Positions 1 to 7,225 of a DNA stretch of 20,118 nucleotides are shown one piece after another. Origin of the DNA: Cyanophora paradoxa (Eukaryota > Glaucocystophyceae > Cyanophorales > Cyanophoraceae). The stretch's first letter is position 1. Every line of letters begins with the position of its first letter. Under the pieces are notes generated by a model. The model was not told the DNA's origin and ran no database searches. It saw only the letters and a program-made list of their open reading frames with translations. A program made the position numbers and the translations under genes. Location: NCBI GenBank assembly GCA_004431415.1, contig QPMI01000509.1, forward strand, positions 1 to 20,118. Reading direction: 5' to 3'.

Positions 1-445
1 GCCGCCGCCTCCCGCCCCGCCCCATGCTCGCGGCGCGGAGTCCTCGGATTCCGACTCGGATTCCGAGGCGGAGCGCAAGGCCGAGGCCGCCGCCGCGGCC
101 CGGGCGCTGGACTTCACGGAGGAGAGCTGGAGCGGGCGGCGGAGCCTGCCGCGCGCCGGCCAGGCGATGGGCCGCGGCCTTCCAGGCGGCGATCGGCGAG
201 GCGACGGCCTCCGCCTCGGCGCCCGGGCCGGCGGCAGCATGATCACGGCGGAGGGCCTCGCGCGCGCCATGCGCCGTGGCCCAGGCCCAGCCCAGGCGAA
301 GGGCAAGGGCAAGGGCAAGGCCGCCTACATCGACCTGCGGTTCGAGGAGGAGGAGGCGGGTGCCCCGGCGGCGCGGCGCGATCTCGGCGAGGAGATGGAG
401 GCGGCGGCCCCCCAAGCACCGTGCCCTCCCCGCCCTAATTTCTGA
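1..445 (+). CDS. C-terminal part of an acidic, low-complexity protein (partial)
   Basis: An open frame enters from the left edge and ends at the TGA at 443-445. It is rich in Ser/Asp/Glu near the start (an SSDSDSDSEAE run), then Ala-rich, then has a KGKGKGK basic patch followed by AAYIDLRFEEEE. A second frame reads sensibly around 170-242, so one or two single-base shifts are likely. The ATG at 239 has none of the AT-rich motif that precedes most starts here, so I treat it as internal. No domain is recognised. Low-complexity charged tails of this kind are common in virion and DNA-associated proteins, but no function is assigned. The last codons overlap the promoter motif of the next gene. Confidence 0.4.
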   Translation, partial: PPPPAPPHARGAESSDSDSDSEAERKAEAAAAARALDFTEESWSGRRSLPRAGQAMGRGLPGGDRRGDGLRLGARAGGSMITAEGLARAMRRGPGPAQAKGKGKGKAAYIDLRFEEEEAGAPAARRDLGEEMEAAAPQAPCPPRPNF

Positions 446-446
446 G
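436..446 (+). promoter_or_regulatory. late-type AT motif before helicase gene
   Basis: TAATTTCTGAG lies 27 nt before the ATG at 473 and overlaps the stop of the upstream gene. It matches the motif seen before most genes of the window. Confidence 0.5.
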
Positions 447-472
447 CCTAGGGCGTTCCAGAGGCGCCAAGA

Positions 473-3419
473 ATGACCCTGCCCACAGAGGAGGAGCTGG
501 AGGCGAGCGCGAGATGGAGGATGGAGCCGCGCTGGCGGCGGCGGCGGACGCGAAGGCCTCGCGCGAGCTGGAGGTGGCGGAGGGAGTACGCGATGGAGCT
601 GGAGCGCCGAGCGCGAGCGCGAGGGCGAGCCCGATGCGAGCTGGCGGCGACGGTGGAGGCGGGGGCGGGGGACACCTTCGAGCCCGAGCCCCCCGTCGAC
701 GAGTTCTACCCCCTCCCGCCCTCCCCCTCCCTCGACGGCGCCCCGCCGCCGCCATCGAGGAGTTCTCGGACGACGAGCCCGGCGACGCCGGCCCCAGGCC
801 GCCCCTCGTCTCCCCCGCCGCCCGCCGCCCCCGTGCCCCCCGCCAGCCCCGCCGCCTCCGACGTCTCCTGGCGCCCGAGCGGCAACCCCTCGGCCTTCAG
901 TCCCTTCCGCCCCTCGCAGCCCTCGCAGCGCCCGCCGCCCTCCGTCCAGGGTACCCCCCTCGCCCGCCCCATCCCCTCGCCGCCGCGGGCACGCCCGTCG
1001 CCACGCCCGCCTCCTCCCTCGGCCACATGCCCCTCCGCCCCCTCCGGCCCCCCGCGCCGGCCGCCTCTCCCGCCGGCCCAGCAGCGGCGCGAGCCGCGAG
1101 CGGCAGCTGCTGCGCGATCAGCGGGCGGAGGCGGAGGCGGACCACGACGACGGCCAGGCGTCGGAGAGCGACGGCGAGCCGCCGCGCGCCACCAGGCTGG
1201 AGCTGGCGCGGGCGGAGCTGGCGGTGCAGCCGCGCGAGGCGCCCGAGATCGACATGTCCAAGTACGACGACGTGACAACGTACAGCAAGGACAACAAGTC
1301 CAAGAAGGAGGCGGCCATTCAGATGCGCTCCGCCTCTTCGTCAAGAACAACGTGCGCCCCGCCCCCCTTAGCTGCGCGCCCCGCCCCCTTAGAGGCCGGA
1401 GCGGCCGTGGCCCAGCTGCTTAAGGCGCTGGGCCGAGCCGCCTTCGGCCGGTGCGCCCCCCTCCCGCGTTCGAACCCCGCTAACCCCTTTTGCCGGCGCA
1501 GCGGATCGTGCGCCAGAGACCCTACGGCCCGAACTCCCCCCACCTTCTACGAGCTCCGAACCTCTTCGTGTACGACAAGGTCAGCGCGAACAGGCACGCC
1601 GGGCGCGGGACGATGAAGGAGGTCATCCAGCTGCTGGCGATGACCTTCCACAAGACCTACGAGTCCAACCCCGGCTCCTTCGAGTTCACCTTCTCGAAGG
1701 AGGTGCTCTCGGGGCGGACGCGCACGTTCGTGGAGGAGTCCCTCCAGCTCGAGGACGTCTGCCCGAGATGCCCGTCATCCCGGCTTCGCCTTCGCCTGCG
1801 ACACGCGTGCGCCGCCCGTACCCCTGCGCCCCGCCCCGTACCCCCGCCGACGCCCCTTGCGCAGATTTCGTGGTGCGGGCGCCGCAGGACAGCACGGGCA
1901 GCGCCTGCGTCCTCGTCATGACGCACGAGGAGGCACGGGAGCGGTACGCGGGCTACATGAACACCTGCTACATCCAGGGGCGCCTGCCCGCGGGCATCGA
2001 GGAGGCGACCGAGACCTGCGACTGGCCCACCGTGTACGGCATGCTGCACCCCTTCATGCCCAACGTCGTCAAGCACCTGGCGGACAACGGCTACGTGACG
2101 GCCGACGAGTTCGGCTACGCGGCGGCCGTCCTCTACGCCTTCAACCTCGTCGGGCCGTGGAACTTCTGCGACAAGCCGTCTTCGACCGGGAGCCGCGCGC
2201 GGAGATCGAGCCGCCGTCCGAGGGCGCCATGCTGCAGTACTGCGGCATCATCAAGGGCCAGTCGGGCAGTCGGGCAGGCAAGTCGATGGTGACGCAGATC
2301 ATGACGGAGTGCCTGCCGCCGGCGGTCTGCGTCTACCGCCCCTCCAAGGGCTCGGCCTTCTCGGAGCACGGCGGCGAGGAGGCGATCTGCATGGTGATGG
2401 CGGAGGGCCTCGACCCGGCCTGCTCGGAGGAGGAGCTCAAGATGCGCTCCGGCGACGCCTACTCCCGCAACTTCAAGAACGTCCGCGGCGACGATGTGCG
2501 CACCAAGGCGACGCGCAAGGTGCTTGTCATCGTCTGCAACAGCTTCCCGCAGGTGCGCCCGTTCCCCTCCCCTCCCTTCCCGGCGCCCTTTCTCACTGCC
2601 CCGGCGCAGCTCGAGAACCGCATGCTCGAGTTCTTCGCCCGCGTCGTCCTGATCCCCCTCGACCACAAGCCGGCCAAGAAGCGCACCTACCTCCACTCCG
2701 ACATCCGCGAGAACGAGCTGCCGGCGCTCATGGTCGCGGCCTTCACCTTCGCGTGGAAGATCATCCACGCGCTCTCCGACGGCAAGGCCTCCTGCATCCA
2801 GGCCTTCGAGCCGGCGTGGCTGCGGGCGCAGCGCCTCGGCTTCTGGCAGGAGACGGACCTGCCCCTCACCCGCTTCATCGTCACCCACTGCGCCGTCGAC
2901 CCACCACCTACGTCGCCGCCCCGAACACGGAGGGCTATGACGAGCGTCGCGGGCATCGTCGAGTACATCGCGCGCACGGAGGGCCCCGACACCTCCGCCG
3001 CCGTCGGCGCCGACATCGAGAACGGCCGGCTGGACGAGACCCTCGCCGGCTTCGGCTCCTGGTGCCGCCCTACTCCTACAAGCTCGGCGGCGTCTGGCAG
3101 ACCTACATCCGCGGCATCGTCCCCAAGGCCCCGCTCTCCCTCGGCGAGAGCCAGCCGGCGCTGGAGGCGATCGCGATCCCCGTCGCCCAGTTCAAGGCCG
3201 GGCGCCGACGTCGGGCCCTTCCTCGTCAAGCCCCACACCAAGGGCAAGGGCAAGCGCACCCGCAACTCGGCGCCGGCCTTCCTCCCGCCCCAGCCCCCGC
3301 CACGGCCCCCCAGCAGCGCCCCGGCCAGCAGCGCATCGACGAGATGCTGCCGCGCCAGGTCCGGCCCCGCGTACCCCCCGCCTTCCCTCCCGTACCCCCC
3401 TCCCCCGCCCCCCTCCTGA
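473..3419 (+). CDS. SF3 helicase (replicative, D5/NCLDV type), spliced
   Basis: Probable replicative DNA helicase of superfamily 3. The N-terminal ~250 residues are Pro- and acid-rich; a structured region begins near 1224. The SF3 core is at 2220-2690. Its P-loop (2255-2285) reads GQSGSRAGKS, two residues longer than the usual spacing. Walker B is ICMVMAE (2385-2405), the B' motif is around LKMRSGDAYSRNF (2437-2475), and motif C is VLVIVCNSFPQ (2520-2552), ending in the sensor Asn. After it comes FARVVLIPLDHK, typical of SF3 proteins. Three short introns are marked separately; removing them, and allowing two single-base deletions near 1763 and 1785, gives consistent phases. Further shifts lie near 1320, 2176, 2900, 2945, 3060 and 3205. 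The tail is Pro-rich with a GKGKGK patch. No HUH nuclease or primase motif was recognised upstream. The start at 473 rests on the AT motif; the true start and end are uncertain. Confidence 0.8.
1352..1501 (+). other. putative spliceosomal intron 1 of helicase gene (150 nt)
   Basis: It begins GTGCGCC and ends GCCGGCGCAG after a pyrimidine-rich stretch. A branch-like CTAAC is at 1480-1484. It is phase 0 (after FVKNN) and contains a TAA at 1421-1423, so reading through would stop the protein. The downstream exon continues in the same frame with RIVRQRPYGPN. Confidence 0.65.
1807..1864 (+). other. putative spliceosomal intron 2 of helicase gene (58 nt)
   Basis: It begins GTGCGCC and ends CCTTGCGCAG, the same ends as introns 1 and 3, with a C-rich body. 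After correcting two single-base deletions in the exon before it, the donor is phase 1, which matches the frame of the next exon (FVVRAPQDSTGS). Confidence 0.6.
2553..2609 (+). other. putative spliceosomal intron 3 of helicase gene (57 nt)
   Basis: It begins GTGCGCC and ends CCGGCGCAG, with a pyrimidine-rich body and a branch-like CTCAC at 2592-2596. It is 19 codons long, stop-free and in frame. It interrupts the SF3 core exactly after motif C: NSFPQ joins LENRMLEFF, as expected for the family, while the retained sequence would be a Pro-rich insert. Confidence 0.7.
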
Positions 3420-3909
3420 TCCAAGGGCAGGGTACCCGACGAACGGCGGCGCGGGCCCGAGCGGCTACGGGAGCTCGGCCTCCTCCGCGAGCGCCGACGG
3501 CCCCAGCCCCTCCCCGGCCCGCGCCGTCCTCTCCGCGATCCAGGGCTTCGGGCCAGCAGGAGCCGAGCGGCGGGCGCTGGCGGCGCGCCAGGCGCGCGAG
3601 GCGGAGGAGCGGCGCCAGGCCTCTGGGCCCAGCGCCTGCAGGAGCCACCGCCTTCCGCGCGAGCTGGAGGCGGGCTTCCGCGCGAGCGGATGAGCGCGGC
3701 GGAGGCCGTGGAGAGCTGGCGGGCGTTCGAGGACGGGACCGTGGAGCTGGCGAAGGGCCTCGGCTACAGCTACCGCGGGCGCCGGTGCCCACCTCGTACG
3801 CAAGGCGCGGCGCGCGAGGCCTCGCGGGCAAAGATCGACGCGGCGGAGGAGCAGGCGGCGCGCGAGAGAGGCCGAGGACAACGCGCGCTTCCGGCACCTG
3901 CACCACTGA
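3420..3909 (+). CDS. Ala/Arg/Glu-rich helical protein, or C-terminal tail of the helicase
   Basis: Sensible coding continues after the helicase: a Gly/Ser/Pro-rich stretch (GYGSSASSASADG), then charged helical sequence (AERRALAARQAREAEERR), then SAAEAVESWRAFEDGTVEL and a final helix ending ARFRHLHH at the TGA 3907-3909. At least three frame changes are needed (around 3690, 3790 and 3868). There is no promoter motif between 3200 and 3690, and one frame stays open through the 3419 stop. I therefore think this may be the tail of the helicase polypeptide and not a separate gene; the ATG at 3690 is the only good internal start. A coiled coil is likely in the last 100 residues. No family is recognised. 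Confidence 0.45.
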
Positions 3910-3921
3910 GGCCCGAGGCGG

Positions 3922-3934
3922 TATTTTTTCTCAA
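3922..3934 (+). promoter_or_regulatory. late-type AT motif
   Basis: TATTTTTTCTCAA lies 23 nt before the ATG at 3958. Confidence 0.5.
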
Positions 3935-3957
3935 CCCTCCCTCAATTCGGTCCCGCG

Positions 3958-4145
3958 ATGGCCTTCGAAGCTTATCCTGCCCACTACTCGCTAGGAGCCT
4001 CGCCGCGACCCTCACCTGGCTCCTCGGCGGCACCCCACGGCCTCGGCGGTCATCGGCGTGGGCTTTCGGCTACGCCGCCAAGTCCCTCTACGCCCCCGGC
4101 TGCGCCTCGCAGGCGGCGGCCGGCATGCGCCCCGCCGGGCGCTAA
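3958..4145 (+). CDS. small probable membrane protein
   Basis: A protein of about 60 residues starting MAFEAYPAHYS and ending in TAA at 4143-4145. After a shift near 3992 the frame reads LAATLTWLLGG, and after another near 4037 it reads FGYAAKSLYAPGCAS. The hydrophobic, Gly/Ala-rich middle suggests one or two short membrane segments. It heads a run of small proteins with membrane segments (3958-6473). The size and the late-type motif before it fit a virion or virion-membrane component, but that is inference. No family is recognised. Confidence 0.45.
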
Positions 4146-4209
4146 CTTTCAAAGTTCAAAGTTCATTCTCCCCTCCCCTTTTCCGAGTTCCGAGTCCGTT
4201 GGCGTTCCC

Positions 4210-4224
4210 TTTTAAATTTTCTTC
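4210..4224 (+). promoter_or_regulatory. late-type AT motif
   Basis: TTTTAAATTTTCTTC lies 22 nt before the ATG at 4246, in a 100-nt spacer that also has a direct repeat of TTCAAAG (4148-4162). Confidence 0.5.
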
Positions 4225-4245
4225 ATTCTCGTTACACGTTCGAAG

Positions 4246-4722
4246 ATGTCGAGCGCGGTAGAGAAGCTGCTGTGCACCGTGTTCAAATCGGATTCGCGAT
4301 GCAGCAAGATGGCGAGGCGGCGAGGGCTAAGGGTGGGCGGCGGCGGAGGGGCCCAGGGTGAAGGGCGGCGGATCCCGCGCCGCCGTCGCTGAAAACGATC
4401 AAGGGGGCGGGCAAGGGCAGGAGCGTGGGGGCGCTGCCCCTCGTGGCGATCGCGCCGGGGCAGAGGGAGGCGGCGCACGCGGCGACGGCGGCGCTGGCCG
4501 CGCGGCGCAGGCGGAGGCCTACCCGTGCCTGGGCCGGGGGCTGCACCCGCCGGCCGGCCGCCCCTACGCCGTGAGCGCCTACTTCGACGAGGCCAACCGG
4601 CTGAGCTGCCAGGAGCTGTGCGACAACCGCATGCGGCGCGCCGTGGACGGGCACTGCCGCTGCTGGTGGCGCTGGGCGGCTCGCTCCTGATGGTCTGGTA
4701 CCTGCGCGGCCTGGTCATTTAG
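4246..4722 (+). CDS. C-terminally anchored membrane protein with Cys cluster
   Basis: A protein of about 158 residues starting MSSAVEKLLCTVFKSDSRC. The N-terminal half is basic and Gly-rich and reads in changing frames (shifts near 4325, 4380 and 4505). The second half reads AEAYPCLGRGLHPP, then RLSCQELCDNRMRRAVDGHC, then after a shift near 4660 LLVALGGSLLMVWYLRGLVI and the stop. The last 20 residues form a clear membrane anchor, so the bulk would face one side with four closely spaced cysteines that could form disulfides. This is the layout of a tail-anchored virion protein. No family is recognised. Confidence 0.5.
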
Positions 4723-4735
4723 ATAGTTTTTCGAA
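4723..4735 (+). promoter_or_regulatory. late-type AT motif (variant)
   Basis: ATAGTTTTTCGAA directly follows the previous stop, 24 nt before the ATG at 4760. Confidence 0.4.
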
Positions 4736-4759
4736 ACCCCGGTTGGAAGCTAGCCAAGG

Positions 4760-5086
4760 ATGAGCTGGCTCGATGCGCTGCTCACGAAGACCTTCGGCCC
4801 CAAGGGCCAGCCGCGCCTGCAGTTCGGCGAGATCAACGCGGCGATTGGCGCCACGGTGGAGACGAAGAACCGAGAGAACGTCCTGCGCGGCGACGGAGGC
4901 GCGTGGGCCGACATTGCGGCGGGCGCCCTGGGCTCCGCGCTCACCGCACCGGGCAAGGCGGGCCGCGCGCTGACGGACGGGGCCGAGCGCTTCTGGCACT
5001 GGCTCAAGGTGGCCGTTGTCATCGCCGCAGCGGTTGTGGCGGGTCTCCTGGTGCTCGAGGCTCGCGCGCTATTTTCTAAACGCTAG
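4760..5086 (+). CDS. 108-aa protein with C-terminal membrane segment
   Basis: An intact frame with no shifts. The N-terminal 80 residues are soluble and amphipathic (MSWLDALLTKTFGPKG at the start; a possible helix around WADIAAGALGSAL). Residues ~82-100 (LKVAVVIAAAVVAGLLVLEA) form a strong membrane segment, followed by a short basic tail ending SKR. There is no signal peptide, so it looks tail-anchored. Its stop lies six nt after the promoter motif of the next gene. It may belong to an inner virion membrane, as in other NCLDVs, but I do not recognise the family. Confidence 0.7.
   Translation: MSWLDALLTKTFGPKGQPRLQFGEINAAIGATVETKNRENVLRGDGGAWADIAAGALGSALTAPGKAGRALTDGAERFWHWLKVAVVIAAAVVAGLLVLEARALFSKR
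5070..5080 (+). promoter_or_regulatory. late-type AT motif inside the end of the previous gene
   Basis: TATTTTCTAAA overlaps the last codons of the 108-aa gene and lies 22 nt before the ATG at 5102. Confidence 0.55.
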
Positions 5087-5101
5087 GTAAACGAGCGAAC
5101 C

Positions 5102-5475
5102 ATGCGCGGCGGCTCTTCCCCCGTGTTTCCTTCGCTGAGAACCCGGTGGCGAACGCAGTCGCCCCTACCCCCCTGGAGCCCGGAGTGAAGCTGGAGCGTG
5201 CGAACGCAGTCTCCGTCAAGAAGGCCAAGCGCACGCTGGCGCTGGAAGTCCCGGTCGCGGAGGATACGGAGAAGGTTGCATTCAACAAGCGCAAGACGTA
5301 CAAGGCGATACGCGAGGGACAGCTGCTGCCCACGGACTCGGTTCCCGGGCTGCCGGGCACCACGGCCGGCGAGCTCCTAGTGCGCAACCTGCGCCTGCAG
5401 TACGTCTCCCGCCTCCGCCGCTCCAAGGCCAAGAAGGCGCGCCTGGACTCGGGCGATAGCAGCTCTAGCTCGTAG
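5102..5475 (+). CDS. basic protein with acidic/serine tail
   Basis: About 125 residues. The ATG at 5102 follows the AT motif; one base is probably missing near 5137, after which the frame is clean (ENPVANAVAPTPLEPG). The body is Lys/Arg-rich (SVKKAKRTLALEVP, FNKRKTYKAIREG, RRSKAKKARL) and ends GDSSSSS at the TAG 5473-5475. A basic body with a poly-Ser tail suggests binding to nucleic acid or packing inside a capsid. No known domain is seen. It is the last plus-strand gene before the minus-strand group. Confidence 0.6.
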
Positions 5476-5502
5476 GGCTCTGTACTGTTGTATTCAATGC
5501 CT

Positions 5503-5785
5503 TTACCAGTTCCTGTTCCTATCCCAGAGCACGACTCGGGTGAAGGGCACGGTCATAGCGAACATGAACTCGGCGAACTTGGCAAAGTTCATCAGGGTTC
5601 CCAGGCGGGGATCCTCCCAGTAGATCGCCTCGCGCAGCGCCTCGTAGACGCGCATGAGGGAGCGCTCGTTCTCCGTCGCGAAGGCGTCGCCGGGCTCGTC
5701 GGGTCGGGATCCGTGAGCTCGGAGTACTCGTCCGAGCTGCCCGCGCTCTCGGCACCTGCGGCGGGGTCGGGCGAGGGTCGGGCAT
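5503..5785 (-). CDS. small acidic protein with amphipathic C-terminus
   Basis: About 94 residues. It starts MPDP at 5785, 26 nt after a late-type motif. The first third is acidic and Ser/Pro-rich (ESAGSSDEYSELTDPD in one frame), with two shifts around 5740 and 5695. The rest is clean: FATENERSLMRVYEALREAI, then YWEDPRLGTLMNFAKFAEFM, then FAMTVPFTRVVLWDRNRNW and the stop. The aromatic, Phe/Met-rich end may be a membrane-associated or packing helix. No family is recognised. Confidence 0.55.
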
Positions 5786-5810
5786 TCTTTTGGTAGAAGG
5801 GCTAGAAGAG

Positions 5811-5823
5811 GGACCAGAAAATC
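5811..5823 (-). promoter_or_regulatory. late-type AT motif
   Basis: Read on the minus strand, GATTTTCTGGTCC lies 25 nt before the ATG at 5785. Confidence 0.5.
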
Positions 5824-5831
5824 ACTAGCAA

Positions 5832-6173
5832 TCACGGGCGCCGGAACTCCATCGAGTCGCCGCGCCAGTACTTGTTGCCGGAGGCGAGCAGCTTCATCGG
5901 CTCGCCCGTCGAATCGTGCTTCCAGGCCTCGCCGTCCCAGAGGGCCGTGCCGCCGTCCTCTAGCTTGAGGCGGTGGCCCGGCTCGAGACGGTTGCCGTCG
6001 AGCATGCGGCCGGCCATGAGCGCCAGGTCCCACTCGGTGAGGTTGCGCTGCTCTGCGGGGGTGAGGCCGCGCTCGACGCGCTCGGGCTGGCGCGCCTCGC
6101 GCTCCATGCGGCTGAGGCCCACCAGGAAGAAGATGGGCAGGGCAAAGGCCATGAGATCTAGCAGGGCCTCCAT
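5832..6173 (-). CDS. 113-aa protein with N-terminal membrane segment
   Basis: An intact frame. Residues ~3-20 (ALLDLMAFALPIFFLVGL) form a signal anchor, followed by a charged soluble domain: RMEREARQPERVERGLTPAE, then a region ending GNKYWRGDSMEFRRP. The Gly/Trp/Asp-rich second half (EDGGTALWDGEAWKHDSTG) looks like a small beta-rich fold. The start at 6173 is supported by a late-type motif 8-19 nt upstream that overlaps the stop of the preceding gene. Likely a type II membrane or virion protein; no family is recognised. Confidence 0.7.
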   Translation of the reverse strand: MEALLDLMAFALPIFFLVGLSRMEREARQPERVERGLTPAEQRNLTEWDLALMAGRMLDGNRLEPGHRLKLEDGGTALWDGEAWKHDSTGEPMKLLASGNKYWRGDSMEFRRP

Positions 6174-6180
6174 TGGGCAA

Positions 6181-6192
6181 GACTTAGAAAAG
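6181..6192 (-). promoter_or_regulatory. late-type AT motif overlapping upstream stop
   Basis: Minus strand CCTTTTCTAAGTC. The TAA in it (6184-6186) is the stop of the preceding gene, and the ATG at 6173 follows. Confidence 0.5.
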
Positions 6193-6473
6193 GTTCCGGA
6201 CCAGGCCCGAGAGCTGCGGGCCCAGGCGCCGGGCGGCGTAGTAGAGCGCGGCCGCCGCCGCCGCAAGGATCAGCAGGCGCGGCGGGCCGCGCGCCGGCTC
6301 CTCCAGCGTCAGGTCCACGGTCTCCGGCCCGCGCGCCGGAGCCGCCAGGATCTCGGGCTCGGAGCAGAGGGACTTGGGCCCGCGGCGGCGGCGCTGCTTG
6401 GGCGCCGAGCGCGGCGGCGGCGGTGAGAAGGTCTCAGGCTCCTGCTTGATACCTGCGCAGTCAGTAAGTCCAT
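6184..6473 (-). CDS. small Pro-rich membrane protein
   Basis: About 96 residues. The ATG at 6473 starts MDLLTAQ; one base is probably missing near 6452, after which the frame reads IKQEPETFSPPPP, a basic RRRRG patch, PETVDLTLEE, and a membrane segment (LLILAAAAAALYYAARRLG), ending LVRNLF. The longer open frame upstream of 6473 has no ATG and runs into the repeat, so I do not use it. IKQE resembles a SUMO-conjugation site and VDLTL a SUMO-binding motif; both are short and could be chance. No family is recognised. Confidence 0.55.
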
Positions 6474-6485
6474 GCTTGCTGGGTA

Positions 6486-6498
6486 CCTTGGAAAATTG
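6486..6498 (-). promoter_or_regulatory. late-type AT motif (variant)
   Basis: Minus strand CAATTTTCCAAGG lies 12 nt before the ATG at 6473. Confidence 0.35.
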
Positions 6499-6523
6499 TG
6501 GGAGGCGTCGGAGATTGCGAACG

Positions 6524-6661
6524 TAGGAGGGGGAGAAATGACGCGGACGCAAAAGATTCCGTCATGGGTTTTCCGTCATGGGCTGGAACTTGGACTCGGG
6601 ACTCGGCCGGGAATTCTCCTGGTAAGTTCGAGACTTGAACTCGGCGGGGTACCCCCTATGT
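6524..6661 (+). repeat. repeat copy A (outer left arm)
   Basis: It holds GACGCGGACGC, then two TTCCGTCATGGG boxes, then GCTGGAACTTGGACTCGGG, GGGAATTCTCCTGG, AAGTTCGAGACTTGAAC and GGTACCCCCTATG. Copy B repeats this in the same orientation; copies C and D repeat it inverted. The left flank (GTAGGAGGGGGAGAA) is also shared with D. Confidence 0.85.
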
Positions 6662-6771
6662 CCAAATGCCTAGTGTCCCAGAGTCCTAGTGTCCTAGTGT
6701 CTAGTGTACTAAGTAGTACTAAGTAGGTGGTATATCTATCTAGCTAGCGCTAGCGCTTGCTTAAATTAAAC

Positions 6772-6907
6772 TGAAAGGTTGCGGAGGTTGCGGACGCGTC
6801 ACAATTCCGTCATGGTTTTCCGTCATGGGCTGGAACTTGGACTCGGGACTCCCGGGAATTCTCCTGTAAGTTCGAGACTTGAACAAGAACGACGTACCCC
6901 TCTATGA
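6772..6907 (+). repeat. repeat copy B (inner left arm)
   Basis: The same unit as copy A, preceded by GAAAGGTTGCGGAGGTTGCG, which it shares with copy C. Its extension to the left (6728-6771: TAGCTAGCGCTAGCGCTTGC and TTAAATTAAA) also matches the far side of copy C, making an inverted repeat of about 150 bp. Confidence 0.85.
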
Positions 6908-7008
6908 CCGTTCTATACTACATTAAAGTATTCATTGATTGTGATAACGATAATGTCATAGCAACTTCAGTATGATGTCATAGCAACTTGAAATTACCTT
7001 CAAGTCGA
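6908..7008. other. AT-rich core between inverted repeats
   Basis: About 100 nt of strongly AT-rich sequence in a GC-rich genome, with no gene. It contains a 15-bp direct repeat, ATGTCATAGCAACTT, at 6953-6967 and 6975-6989 (22 nt apart), and is closed by GTACCCCTCTAT on the left (6894-6905) and its complement ATAGAGGGGTAC on the right (7009-7020). It could be a replication origin or the tip of a foldback structure. Confidence 0.6.
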
Positions 7009-7225
7009 ATAGAGGGGTACAGAGTCGGTACGTTAGACTTGACAAAAACACGTGTATTTTTTTACGCCGAGTTTTGCGGCCGAGTCCCGAGTCAAGTTCC
7101 AGCCCATGACGGAAACCCATGACGGAATTGTGACGCGTCCGCAACCTCCGCAACCTTTCAGGTAAATGTCAGGTAACTTCAGGTTAATTAATTAAGCAAG
7201 CGCTAGCAAGCACTAGCTAGATATC
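7009..7225 (-). repeat. repeat copy C (inner right arm)
   Basis: The inverted counterpart of copy B: both TTCCGTCATGGG-like boxes (7101-7129), GACGCGTCACAATT, GCAACCTCCGCAACCTTTC, then TTAATTAATTAAGCAAGCGC and the AGCTAG run to 7225. Unlike B it holds two extra CAGGTAA steps (7160-7180) and a T-rich stretch at 7057-7063. Confidence 0.85.

Noticed and set aside
1352-1371. Use of the first TTAG as the acceptor of intron 1
   Set aside because: It would make a 20-nt intron, too short to splice, and the following sequence is C-rich and runs into a stop.
473-1423. Long open frame read as one 316-residue protein
   Set aside because: Only parts of this frame look coding; it changes to Arg/Pro-rich shadow sequence after about 800 and ends inside intron 1.
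1224-1616. ATG at 1224 as the start of the helicase
   Set aside because: It is open and plausible, but no AT motif lies before it, whereas coding sense extends upstream toward 473; kept only as an alternative.
5872-6426. Plus-strand open frame opposite 5832-6173 and 6184-6473
   Set aside because: It is antisense to two coherent minus-strand genes with membrane segments and upstream AT motifs.
6474-6552. Upstream extension of the 6184-6473 gene into the repeat
   Set aside because: The extended frame has no ATG and enters repeat copy A; a late-type motif sits just before the ATG at 6473.
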